The notes beneath the pieces are model-generated. The model was not told the origin of the DNA. It was given only the letters and a program-made list of their open reading frames with translations, and did not search any database. Shown here piece after piece: positions 1-8,697 of a stretch of DNA of 48,200 bases (its first letter is position 1; each line of letters opens with the position of its first letter). Source of the stretch: Candidatus Altimarinota bacterium (GTDB lineage: Bacteria; Patescibacteriota; Gracilibacteria; BD1-5; UBA6164); assembly GCA_030950465.1 (NCBI GenBank), contig JAUZRO010000147.1, positions 1 to 48,200 of the forward strand, given 5' to 3'. The position numbers were made by a program, and so were the translations under genes.

Positions 1-161
1 AAGTTTCATATTCTACACCTAAAGTATCCTTTTTTTCATAAAATAGGTTTTATATCTAATTGATTAATATTTCAAGAAATAATTTTTTGTATTACTTCAA
101 ATATAATATCTTGTTTTTTATCATCTAATTTTTTGATAAATTTTATCCAATCTAAAACCAT
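1..161 (-). CDS. RelE/ParE-family toxin, partial (C-terminus beyond window)
   Basis: The start ATG is at 161-159 and the frame runs off the left edge, so only about 53 N-terminal residues are visible. The segment reading QLDIKPILGKKGYFRCRIGN matches the family pattern in which a basic loop and a 'gxyRxRxG' strand form the mRNA-interferase core of RelE toxins. It follows the antitoxin gene by three bases, the usual antitoxin-first operon order. One glycine of the core (RCRIG) is encoded by TGA. The catalytic C-terminal strand cannot be checked, so activity is unknown. Confidence 0.75.
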
Positions 162-164
162 ATT

Positions 165-362
165 TTATCTTTTATTAATTATTTCTTTTTTTATAACACT
201 TAAAAAATCATTTGCTTCCATATCAACAACAGTATCATTCCATCATTCTCAATCCATATTAATTAATCTTTCTTCCATAGTTAAATCTTTATATTTTACT
301 ATTTTATAAGAAAGAAATTTTTGTGCTATAATATTAGGAACATCTACACTAATAACAGTCAT
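165..362 (-). CDS. Small antitoxin of the RelBE-like pair
   Basis: A 65-aa protein starting MTVISVDVPNIIAQ, with TAA at 167-165. The first ~12 residues look like the strand of a ribbon-helix-helix DNA-binding antitoxin and the remainder is acidic and helical (MEERLINMDGEGWNDTVVDM), as expected for a toxin-wrapping tail. It sits directly upstream of the RelE-like toxin, three bases apart, and behind a consensus promoter at 395-422. The name rests mainly on position and size; I do not recognise a precise antitoxin family. Confidence 0.7.
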
Positions 363-394
363 AATATTTTTAATTAAATTTTAAATATAGATTT

Positions 395-422
395 ATTATA
401 TTTTTAATTCATATTCTGTCAA
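395..422 (-). promoter_or_regulatory. Sigma-70 type promoter of the toxin-antitoxin operon
   Basis: On the minus strand TTGACA (422-417) is followed after 16 bases by TATAAT (400-395). Both hexamers are perfect consensus. Transcription would start about 25-30 bases before the antitoxin ATG. Confidence 0.75.
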
Positions 423-454
423 AACAATTTTTATTTTAACTTCACCAAATTCTA

Positions 455-500
455 GGTACCGGTCCCTAAACCTAAACAGTTAATTCCTGGGACCGGTACC
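455..500. repeat. REP-like palindrome, copy 1
   Basis: GGTACCGGTCCC (455-466) is the exact reverse complement of GGGACCGGTACC (489-500), with a 22-base loop. The same loop and arms recur at 1118-1163. It stands out as a GC-rich island in A+T-rich DNA, eight bases beyond the transposase stop. Confidence 0.9.
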
Positions 501-507
501 TTTTAAT

Positions 508-1023
508 CTATAATTCTAATTCATTTAATTCTAAATTTATATTTTTCATAATTTTCTGATTTTTTGATAATTGATGGTAACTTGTATAAGGAAAATTTTC
601 TATATTTTTGACTATATTATGTTTTACAGGATTAAAAGAAACATAAGCTAAACATTTGTATAAATAATCTTCATTATCAATATAAATTGATTTAAATCTT
701 CATTCAAAAAACACTTGTTTATATTCAATAGGATATTTAACCCTATGCCAAGTTGCATAAGCTCATTGTAATCTTTTCATAAAATTAGAAATATCATCAC
801 TATTATCTCAGATATTATGAAAAACAAAATGAAAATGGTTTGGCAATAAGCAATATGCAGAAATTTTTATAGAACTGAAATCTTTAAGAATACTAAAGAT
901 ATAATCATAAAATTTTTTATAACATGTTCTATTATTAAATATTATTTCTTTTTTATATCATCTGTTATAAATATGATAATATCAATCTTTTTTGAATAAA
1001 TCTCTTTTATTTCATTTTCACAT
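508..1023 (-). CDS. REP-associated tyrosine transposase (Y1/IS200-like family)
   Basis: A 171-aa protein beginning MGKGNKRDLFKKDGYYHIYN, where the first glycines are TGA codons. The opening 'YYHIYNRG' strand, the HuH motif in LLPNHFHFVF (about residues 72-81), the following helix with a candidate nucleophilic tyrosine (WAYATWHRV) and the terminal FEGRFKSIYIDNEDYLYKCL-like and VSFNPVKHNIV segments are all classic TnpA-REP features. Length suits the family (150-220 aa). It is expected to nick and join single-stranded REP hairpins; the palindromes on both sides support this. The frame is intact under code 25 and would be broken under the standard code, so the element is adapted to this host lineage. 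Confidence 0.9.
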
Positions 1024-1117
1024 TTTTTATTTCAATTATTACTTTAAAATTAAAACTAAGTATATTTTTTTCTATTTTTTAGTCAAACAAAAATTTAAGT
1101 TTTAGGCACATATTCTA

Positions 1118-1163
1118 GGTACCGGTCGCTAAACCTAAACAGTTAATTCCTGGGACCGGTACC
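1118..1163. repeat. REP-like palindrome, copy 2
   Basis: Same sequence as 455-500 apart from GGTCGC in place of GGTCCC in the left arm, which leaves one mismatch in the stem. Same orientation as copy 1, so the two copies form direct repeats around the transposase gene. Confidence 0.9.
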
Positions 1164-1216
1164 TTTTCTAACCCGGTACATTTTAACCTTCTAAGATGAA
1201 AACTTTTCTCTACACG

Positions 1217-1255
1217 AAAAAAAATCCCTTCTCAATTAAGAGAGGGGATTTTTTT
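1217..1255. terminator. Terminator, first copy of a duplicated block
   Basis: AATCCCTTCTC and GAGAGGGGATT pair around AATTAA, flanked by A and T runs on either side, so it can act in both directions. The whole ~62-base block 1213-1274 is repeated almost exactly at 1718-1780. Confidence 0.8.
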
Positions 1256-1284
1256 AAACTTAAGTTAATAAGTTTAATTAAATT

Positions 1285-1312
1285 TTGATTTTATACTAAA
1301 AATACATACAAT
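1285..1312 (+). promoter_or_regulatory. Promoter of the 26-aa peptide transcript
   Basis: TTGATT (1285-1290), 16-base spacer, TACAAT (1307-1312). The predicted start, near 1319, falls at the base of the hairpin at 1318-1339, so the RNA would begin with a stem-loop. Confidence 0.55.
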
Positions 1313-1317
1313 TATTT

Positions 1318-1339
1318 TGTAGTATCACAAAATACTACA
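1318..1339 (+). promoter_or_regulatory. 5' stem-loop of the peptide mRNA
   Basis: TGTAGTAT (1318-1325) and ATACTACA (1332-1339) are perfect inverted repeats around a six-base loop, directly at the predicted 5' end. Such 5' stems stabilise or silence type I toxin mRNAs; that role is inferred here. Confidence 0.6.
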
Positions 1340-1373
1340 GTAATTTATTTTTCTAACCCAATTATCATGGCTA
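1339..1373 (+). repeat. Direct repeat a, over the peptide start codon
   Basis: Begins AGTAATTTAT and continues through TCTAACCC, CAATTAT and the ATG to GGCTA. The same order of blocks (AGTAATTTAT, TTAACC, CAAT, GCTA) recurs at 1522-1550 within the region covered by the convergent RNA. The first ten bases are identical; the rest is gapped. Confidence 0.6.
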
Positions 1374-1447
1374 AATTAATAGCTTTGTTAGTAGATATAC
1401 TAACAAGTGCTATCTATGACATAATAAAACATTTATTATGATTATAG
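1367..1447 (+). CDS. 26-aa hydrophobic peptide, candidate type I toxin
   Basis: ATG at 1367 opens 26 codons ending in TAG: MAKLIALLVDILTSAIYDII then KHLLGL. It is a single amphipathic or membrane-inserting helix with Lys near each end, in the size range of Fst/Ldr-type toxins. No Shine-Dalgarno sequence is seen. It has its own promoter and a 5' hairpin, and its RNA would end at the terminator 1453-1485. Antisense to its 3' end runs a second predicted transcript. I find no homology-level match to a named toxin family; the call rests on size, hydrophobicity and locus architecture. It could also be a chance frame. Confidence 0.4.
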
Positions 1448-1452
1448 GACAC

Positions 1453-1485
1453 AAAAAAACTACTGTTTCAAGCAGTAGTTTTTTT
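1453..1485. terminator. Bidirectional terminator shared by two convergent RNAs
   Basis: AAAAAAACTACTG and CAGTAGTTTTTTT are perfect inverted repeats around a seven-base loop, giving a T-run on both strands. It ends the peptide mRNA (plus) and the small RNA (minus). Confidence 0.85.
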
Positions 1486-1579
1486 CATAATTTAATAAAT
1501 TAAATTATGCACAAAATTTTTAGTAATTTATCCTTAACCAACAATAGCTACAATAATAACTGTGGGTGTATCCACCTAC
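1455..1579 (-). ncRNA. Predicted small RNA, candidate antitoxin RNA
   Basis: A near-perfect promoter on the minus strand (1614-1586) and the terminator at 1485-1453 define a transcript of about 125 nt with no convincing reading frame. Its 5' part folds into GGTG-GATA-CACC. It is complementary to its own direct repeat (1522-1550), and through repeat a (1339-1373) it could pair in trans with the start-codon region of the peptide mRNA; it is also fully complementary to that mRNA over the shared terminator. This copies the RNA I/RNA II arrangement of the Enterococcus par locus. Function is inferred. Confidence 0.5.
1522..1550 (-). repeat. Direct repeat b, inside the small RNA
   Basis: Starts with the same ten bases as repeat a, AGTAATTTAT, followed by CCTTAACC, CAAT and AGCTA. 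Transcribed leftward it gives the complement of repeat a. Confidence 0.6.
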
Positions 1580-1585
1580 AAAACA

Positions 1586-1614
1586 AGTATACTCAATATA
1601 CAACAAAATGTCAA
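1586..1614 (-). promoter_or_regulatory. Strong promoter of the small RNA
   Basis: On the minus strand TTGACA (1614-1609), 17-base spacer, TATACT (1591-1586): perfect -35, five of six at -10, ideal spacing. No gene follows it before the terminator, so an RNA product is the simplest reading. Confidence 0.75.
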
Positions 1615-1640
1615 AAGATTTTTTTTTAAACTTAAGTCTA

Positions 1641-1690
1641 GGAGACCGGTCTCAAAAAAATATTGCCTAAATGTTTAAGACCGGTCTCAG
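1641..1690. repeat. Variant REP-like palindrome
   Basis: Two copies of a self-complementary core, GAGACCGGTCTC at 1642-1653 and AGACCGGTCT at 1678-1687, which also pair with each other into one long hairpin. The ACCGGT centre and the leading CTAGG recall the palindromes at 455 and 1118, but the arms and loop differ, so it is probably a divergent relative. A partial GGTCTC follows at 1695. Confidence 0.75.
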
Positions 1691-1721
1691 GTTTGGTCTC
1701 AGCTTTTTATTTCCTCCCACG

Positions 1722-1760
1722 AAAAAAAATCCCTTCTCAATTAAGAGAGGGGATTTTTTT
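1722..1760 (-). terminator. Terminator of the surface protein gene (second copy)
   Basis: Same hairpin and flanks as 1217-1255. It lies about 45 bases beyond the stop of the leftward surface-protein gene and provides its T-run. Confidence 0.85.
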
Positions 1761-1804
1761 AAAACTTAAATTAATAAGTTAGGAATTATAATCTAAATAA
1801 CTAA

Positions 1805-4800
1805 TTATTTAGAGTAAGAACCTAAAGTAATAATATCATTATTAGAAGATTTGTAAGTAACACCATCAACTTTAAATGATACACCATTTGCTTTAATTTT
1901 TACATTAGAAGCATTAGGAGTTCCAATAATTGCAGCAGTAGTATATAGTGTATAAATATCTCATGAAACAAGTTTATCTTCACCATTATCTTCTACACCA
2001 TCATTATCAGTATCAGTAGTAAGTGTACCAACATTACCATTAACAGTAGTCTCAGCAAGAATACCTGTAGTAAATATAGTTGCATTATTATCATTATCAA
2101 TATTTGCAACACTTGCAACAGCATTATCAAATTCAATACCTGAAATTGTAACATCACTATTATTTAAAACATTATTACCTTTATCAATGTTAAATGTTAA
2201 TTTAGCTTCTGAACCATTAAATCCAAATGATTGAGTAGCAACAACATTAACAATAGCAGGAACAACAGCAACAGCAGTACTATTAACATTTCCAACAAAA
2301 GCAGTAGAAAGAATAACATTATCAGATGAAGCACCTTCAACATCAGCTTCACTTGCTACAGCAGTAACTAAAGCAAGACTAGCAGGAACTGTAAATGCAT
2401 TAACAACAACATCACCTAATACAGCAGAAGTTTCAGAACCATTAGTAGTATATTTTCTAATATCAGCTACAAGAGTACCTTCAATATAGTTTTCACCATC
2501 ATTAACAGTAAAATCTTTAAATTCAATAATAGATTCATTATTAACTGAATCATAAGTAACAACACCTCCATCAGCAATAACAGTTGAACCATCCATTAAT
2601 CTAACATTAGTTAAAGTATCAGAGAAATCTCAAGTAACTGTAGGAGCAACGTTTGTACCAGAAACATTAGTTAATGTAAATGGAGTACCAGGAGTAACAG
2701 CTACAAAACTAATAATATTAGCACCACCTGTAGTTACATTAACAGTAGCATCAACATTAGCAGCAGCAATTAAAGCAGCAATAGTAGTAGTAGAAGTATA
2801 AACAACACCATTAAGAGTTACTGTAGTAATATCTCCAGCAGCCATAGCTCTACCAAAATCTTCATCTTGATCTTGAGCTTGAGCAGCAGTACCAGCATTT
2901 CATTGAGCAATAGCAATACCAACAACAGCATTTGTTCAACCTAAGTTAACACTAGCATCAGTTTCATTAGTATTAGCAGTAGCAGAAGTTGCAACAACAA
3001 CATTTGTAGTTGGAACAGGAGCTGAACTATTACCATCAGCATTGATAGCAGCAGCTATTTTAACAGCAGCTTGAATATCTGTATCAGTTGCAAGAACAGC
3101 AGCAACTACTGTAGCACCATTAATATTTATTTGAATATTTCAAGCAAATACAGGAGCAGTAGAAACTGTTAAAGTAGTAACTTCATTAGCAGCAGGAACA
3201 AGAACAACATTAGCTTGATTTGTTGTTGGAGCAGGAGCCCAAACAGCAGTACCACCAGAAGTAGAAGAAGGAACTTTAATTTTTAATGAATTAACATAAA
3301 TATCTTCTAAATCAGCTTCCATTTTGAATTCAGCAAGAGCAACATCAGTTGTACCAGCTAAAATAACAGAATCTATATCGTCTTTATTATTACCATTATT
3401 AATAATAGCAAATTGGAAAGTACCTTCTGATTTTAAATTAGTTTTAGTTAATTTAGAATTAGCAGAATCTAAAACAACACTATTACCAACAGTAGTAGAA
3501 GCATAAGGAGCAACTTTTAATAAAGCATCTCCATCAGAATTATCAACATCAAAAGTAGTTGTGTCTAATTCAAGAGCTAATATATCATTATTTACAATAT
3601 TATCGTTGTCTTTTAATACAGCAGTAACAATAAGTTCAACATTATCAGAACCAGCAGCAATTGCAGCAGAAATTCCAGTAAAATCAACACTATCATTATC
3701 TATATCAGCAGAAAAAGTTTGACCACCAATATTTAAAGTAGCAGTATCAATAACTTTATCTAAATCTTCATTAGTAGTAGTAGGAGTATCATGAAGACTA
3801 TTATTAGCAGCTAATTTTAAATTAAAATCATTGATAGTAATTGTATCAGCATCTCCTATAGAAATTTTAGCTTTATATAGAACAGTTTCAACACCATTAC
3901 CTATAACTAAATCTCTATCAATAACTGAAACATTAGTAACAGTAATTTTACCAGTTTCAACATCTATGTTTTTATTATCTAAAGCAGTAGAAGAAAGAAT
4001 ACTAGATAATGCAGGTGTTGTAGCACTTGTATAATCTTGATTTTCAATATCATCATTAACCTCAGTAATAGCTACTTGGAAGTTTAATCTAACACCATTT
4101 AATGTATTATCATCTAATATATCAAATGTTAAGTCTAAATCTTTAGCTTCATTAGCTCTTAAAGTAGTATCATCAAAAGTATATACAGCAGTTTGAGTAG
4201 TTTCACCTGTAACTCAATCATCAGATACACCTCCTAATTCAACATTTTCAATTAATTCAGCAATAGTTTTATTTAATGTATTATTACTAGCAGTAACAGT
4301 AACAGTTAATCTTTTAATATCATAATTATCAGTTAAAGCTAATAAGTTTAAAGTACCTGCAACAATATCAGTAGAGTTAGGTCTAGCTTGATCTTGTGTT
4401 CCTTTAGTAAAAGAAACATTAATTTCAGAACCTTCAACTTTCCTAGCTGTAGATAAATCTTCAGAATTATTTGAAAGATCTTGATTATTATCAAAAGCAA
4501 CTGGCATACCAGAAGTAGCACCAATAGCATATACATCATCATTAGATACAAATGTAAAATCTACATCTTTACCAACAGAACCAGCAATAGAACCTTTTAA
4601 TTCAAAAGTAACTCTATCATTAGCAGCTAAAGTATAATCAATAGCCATTACTATTTCTTCATCAAAATTAACAGTAAAAGTAGAATCAACTTTAACACCT
4701 TCAATGTATAATTCTAAGTTAGAAATATCATCTTCATCAATTGTAGAAGTAGATGGTAAATGTAGAGTAATTGTTTTAACAATAATATCTTCATTATCAT

Positions 4801-5995
4801 TTTTTTCTTCAATATCAAATTCAACTAAAGTTTCAGTATCACCAATAGTAATATTTCCACTTTGTTTTTTAGCAGAAACTTTTAATAAAGCAACATTAGC
4901 AAAAACAGCAGGAACTAATAAAGCACCAACTAAGTCTTCACCCATTACATCACTAGAAGCTTGAATATCAACTAATTTAATACCGTAAGTAGAATTATCA
5001 GCACCACCAGTAGTATCTGTAATTTTACCTGCAACAGTTAAAGTCATAGTAGTTCCAGCTTCAACAACAATATTTTTATCAAAAGAAATTTCTCTTTCAA
5101 TTTCAGTAAAGTTTTTAGTTTTAGAAACTTTTTCTCCAATAGAATTATAAATAGAAACTTCATCTAAATTTCTGTAGTCACCTAAACCAATAAAGTTTAA
5201 AGTAGCTTGATTTAGAGTAACATCTTCTGAACCAGCAGTAACATCAAACATTAGTAGAGTAACTCTATTAGTGTTAGCTTGAGCTAATCCATCTGAAGGT
5301 GTTTCTGGGCTTAATGAAACAGTAAGTTCATCATCACCAGAAACAGTAGGTTCGTCTACAGTAGGTTCGTCTACAGTAGGTTCATCTACATCATCTAAAA
5401 GACCATTAAATAATCAACCAAAATCATCATCTTCTTCTTCAATAGTGATAGCTTCAGCAGCCCAAACAAACATAGTTCATCTAGTTGCAGTAGTATCAAA
5501 ATCTGAGAAAACTTCAGCTATACCTGCATCAAATGCAGCAGATACATAACCTGCTTTCCATTCTCCAGAATCTCTAGCTATACCTTTAGCTTGCATAACC
5601 ATTTTTAATGCTTCAATATTAGAAACATTATCATCTGGTCTAAATGTATCATTAGCAGCTATAAAACCAGCTTCCAATGCTACAACAGCATATTTACATG
5701 CCCAATCTGAATCAGCAATATCAGAGAAAGGACTTGTACAAGAACCTTCTGATGCAACTTTATCAGATAATTTAATCATTACTTTCAAAGCTTCTTTTCT
5801 TTGAATAGTGTCAGCTGTTCTATAAGCGCTAGGATTTGTTGAATAATCAACAATAACGTTATTTTCAGCTAATATGTTTGCAGCATTAGTGTTAGACATT
5901 AACGCAGCATTTACTCCAGCAGTAGAACCAGCAGTTGTCAAAACAAGTGCAGAAACTAATACAGCTGAAGTAACTTTTTTAACAAAAGTACTCAT
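1805..5995 (-). CDS. S-layer homology (SLH) domain surface protein, 1396 aa
   Basis: ATG at 5995-5993 and TAA at 1807-1805 enclose one frame whose only interruptions are TGA (glycine). Residues 1-30 form a signal peptide (SAVLVSALVLTTAGS, cleavage near AGVNA-A). Residues ~45-175 are SLH-like: RKEALKVMIKLSD, SPFSDIADSDWACKYAVVAL, NDTFRPDDNVSNIEALKMVM. An acidic linker carries three VDEPT units (5343-5392). The remaining ~1150 residues are Thr/Asn/Ala/Val-rich beta-type sequence with little Lys. Near the C-terminus DTDNDGVEDNGED is a calcium-loop motif. SLH domains bind cell-wall polymer, so it is probably the major surface-layer protein. It stands alone, with its own promoter, a long leader and a terminator. 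Substrate or partner proteins are unknown. Confidence 0.85.
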
Positions 5996-6196
5996 GTATT
6001 ACATAAGTTAGTATATAAAATATTCGCCATCTACCTTTAAAGATGACTAAAACAGTTAAAGCCTTAACCCTTTGTTTTATACAACTCAGGGGAAAAATTT
6101 ATAAATAGTTATATTTATAAACTAATCTCCTACTTTATATAATAAAGTAAAAATATTTATATATAATGTTAAAGAACTTCTTATTTCTAAAATTAT
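5996..6196 (-). promoter_or_regulatory. ~200-nt untranslated leader of the surface protein
   Basis: The stretch between the promoter and ATG has no gene but contains several stems, for example CATCTT...AAGgtAGATG near 6032-6050 and GTTAAaggcTTTAAC near 6054-6070, both separate from the start codon. Long stable leaders are common on S-layer genes; a role in mRNA stability is inferred. Confidence 0.5.
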
Positions 6197-6202
6197 GAAA
6201 TT

Positions 6203-6231
6203 AGTATATTAGTTTTAGTGTCTTATGTCAA
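6203..6231 (-). promoter_or_regulatory. Consensus promoter of the surface protein gene
   Basis: Minus strand TTGACA (6231-6226), exactly 17 bases, TATACT (6208-6203). It is one of the best sigma-70 type promoters in the window and suits a highly expressed surface protein. Confidence 0.8.
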
Positions 6232-6276
6232 TTTAATATAAAATATTTCACACTTTATTCGCATAACTTAAAAAAT

Positions 6277-6300
6277 AAAAAAGCCCCTGATAAGGGGTTG
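6277..6300 (-). terminator. Terminator of the pilus operon
   Basis: CCCCT-TATC-AGGGG followed on the minus strand by CTTTTTTATTTTTT, just beyond the pilC stop codon. Confidence 0.85.
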
Positions 6301-6307
6301 GGGTTAT

Positions 6308-7399
6308 TTATCCTCCACTAACTGTGTCTGCTAAATTCATAATTGGCTGCATTATAGCCATTGCTATAGAACCTACTGCAACTGCTAAAAATACAATGAT
6401 TATTGGTTCAAGTAATTTATTAAGAGTTGTAATCAAATTATCTACTTGTTCATCATAGAAATCAGCTACTTTTAATATTGTAGAATCAATATTCGCAGTT
6501 TCTTCACCTACTTTTATCATTTGCACCATCATTGTTGGAAATAATTTATCTCAATCTATTGATTCCCATATTTTTATTCATTGCTGAATATCTTCTCTAA
6601 TTAATAATATTCTTTGCCTATATACTTCATTACCTACTCAAGTAGCAACAATATCAAAAGCTCAAACAATAGAGACTCATGAACTAATTAAACCTGATAG
6701 TAATCTAGAAAATTTAGATAAAATAAGTTTTTGATTAAGTCATCAAAATATTGGTATTTTAAGCATAAATTTATCAAATAAATATTTTCATCATGCTGTC
6801 TTTTTCCATACTTTTATGAATATTACAAATACTACTACAAGTACAATTAATATTGACCAATATGCTGATAGAAAATCAGAAACTGCTATTAGCGTTTTTG
6901 TTGAAGAAGGAAGAGCTTCTTTATCCTCAAATATTTCTAAAAGTTTTGGAACAACTTCTACCATCATTATTCATATAACAGCAAAAACTACTAAAACAAT
7001 AAATGCTGGATAAATCATTGCTGATTTTAATTTTGAAGAAATAGATGAAATTTTTTCCATTTGATTAGCTAAATCAAGAAGAACAGTATTTAATTTTCAA
7101 GTTTTTTCTCAAGAACTAATAATTCATACTTCTGATTCATCAAATGAATTTGGATATATTTCCAAGCATTCTGACAAAGTTTTACCTCACTTTAATTCTA
7201 CAACAAAAACCCCTAATAAACTTTTCATAACAGGATTTTTTTCTTGCTCTCATAAAACTTGTATAGACTTAACTAAACTCATTCAAGCATTTGTCATTGT
7301 AGCCAAAAGACGATAAAAGATTAATTTTTCTTTTACCTTAATGCTTTGCATCCCAACTAAGGATTCATTTATTTTTTGTATTAAACTTATATTTGACAT
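6308..7399 (-). CDS. pilC: Type IV pilus inner-membrane platform protein PilC/GspF
   Basis: 363 aa. It is the polytopic platform protein that couples the assembly ATPase to pilin polymerisation. The C-terminal domain is diagnostic: MMVQMIKVGEETANID (GE.tG-like signature), then NLITTLNKLLEPIIIVFLAV and an AVGSIAMAIMQPIMNLADTV membrane helix ending the protein. The N-terminal half has a second GspF domain with LSECLEIYPNSFDE (about residue 80-95). It is slightly shorter than the usual ~400 aa. It lies 26 bases after pilB in the same direction and is followed directly by a strong terminator, so it closes the operon. Confidence 0.9.
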
Positions 7400-7425
7400 A
7401 ATCTTTTATTAATTGATTAAATTTT

Positions 7426-8697
7426 TTATCCATTTTGAGTTTTAGCTACTCTATAGACTTCTTCTAGTGAAGTTTCTCAGTTTAGAGCTTTAATTATTCA
7501 ATCTTGTTCTAGAGATATCATTCAATCTTTTATTGCTTGTTTATTGATATTAAAAGCTGATTGTCATGATAATATCATTTCTTTCACTCAACTACTTATT
7601 TGAAGTACCTCATATATTCAGACTCTTCATTTATATCAAGAATCTTCGCATTTATCACAACCAACTGCTTTATAAAAAACTGGTTTCTTTAATTTAGCTC
7701 ATACTCTAGCTATTAGTTCATCTTTTGGAGTAATACTAATAGCTTTTTTAACATTTGTAAGAGTTTGTTCTCAAATATCCTTCATACTGGTTATTTGTTT
7801 ACAATATGGACAAAGTCTTTTAATTAATCTTTGCGCAATAATCGCATTAAGAGAAGCAGGTATCAAAAATGGTTGAACTCACATATTTAATATTCTAGTA
7901 ATTGTTTCAGCTGCACTATTTGTATGTATTGTAGAAAAAACTAAATGTCAAGTAAGTGAAGCTTCAATTGCAATATCGACAGTTTCTTTATCCCTCATTT
8001 CCCCTACCATTATAATATCAGGATCTTGTCTAAGTGCTGTTCTTATACCATAAGCAAAAGTATAACCAATATCTGGATGTACTTGGGACTGATTTATTCC
8101 ATCAACTTGATTTTCAACTGGATCTTCTAAGGTCATTATATTAACATCTGGTTTATTTAACATAATCAAAGATGAATACAACGTTGTAGATTTACCTGAT
8201 CAAGTAGGTCAAGAAGTAAGAATAATACCATTTGGTTGACTAATAGCATGTTTTATAATTTCTAAATTTTTTCATTCAATTCAAAGACTTTCTAATTTTG
8301 GTATTTCTTTAGATTTATCTACAATTCTCATCACAACCTTTTCTCAATGAACAGTTGGAAGAGTAGAAACTCTTAAATCAACTGGTTTTCATCAAATAGT
8401 ATTAGAAATTCTTCAATCTTGTGGAATTCTAGATTCATCTATTTTTAAATCAGACATAATCTTAAACCTTGCAACAATTCATTGATGAAGAAAACTTTGA
8501 TATTCAAGAATTTCTGATAAATCTCAATCTCTTCTATATCTTAATCTAACATAAGAACTAAGAGGTTCTATATGTATATCTGAAGCATCTCAAAGAACTC
8601 AAGCTAAAATCATTTTATCACAAATAAGAGGTATATCATCTCATTTATAAACTAGTTCTTTTAATTCTTCAATTATTGATTTATAAGTATTAGTCAT
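7426..8697 (-). CDS. pilB: Type IV pilus assembly ATPase PilB/GspE
   Basis: 423 aa. It hydrolyses ATP to drive pilus extension at the cytoplasmic face. Visible motifs: [10 protein letters not shown] near residue 30, Walker [13 protein letters not shown] with Lys near 169, the Asp box [13 protein letters not shown], Walker [15 protein letters not shown], the His box [11 protein letters not shown], and the four-cysteine zinc motif CPYC...CDKC. The long N-terminal domain of ~150 residues found in most PilB is missing. A good Shine-Dalgarno AAGGAG lies five bases before the ATG, and the start overlaps the preceding gene's stop by eight bases (ATGACTAA). Confidence 0.93.

Larger units (their letters stand above)
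454..1163. mobile_element. REP/RAYT unit: transposase gene between two palindromes
   Basis: A Y1 transposase gene (508-1023) lies between two direct copies of a GC-rich palindrome that differ by about one base. This is the BIMEs/REPtron arrangement known for REP-associated tyrosine transposases, where the hairpins are the likely substrates. A decayed fragment of the same palindrome (acccggtaca) follows at about 1170. Boundaries are taken at the outer palindromes. Confidence 0.7.

Noticed and set aside
1525-1600. A Cys/Tyr-rich minus-strand peptide within the small RNA
   Set aside because: It has no start codon of any usual type after the predicted transcript start, so the RNA is treated as noncoding.
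3324-4034. Open frames on the plus strand opposite the surface-protein gene
   Set aside because: They are antisense to one long continuous SLH frame, have odd composition and no start signals; shadows of biased codon use.
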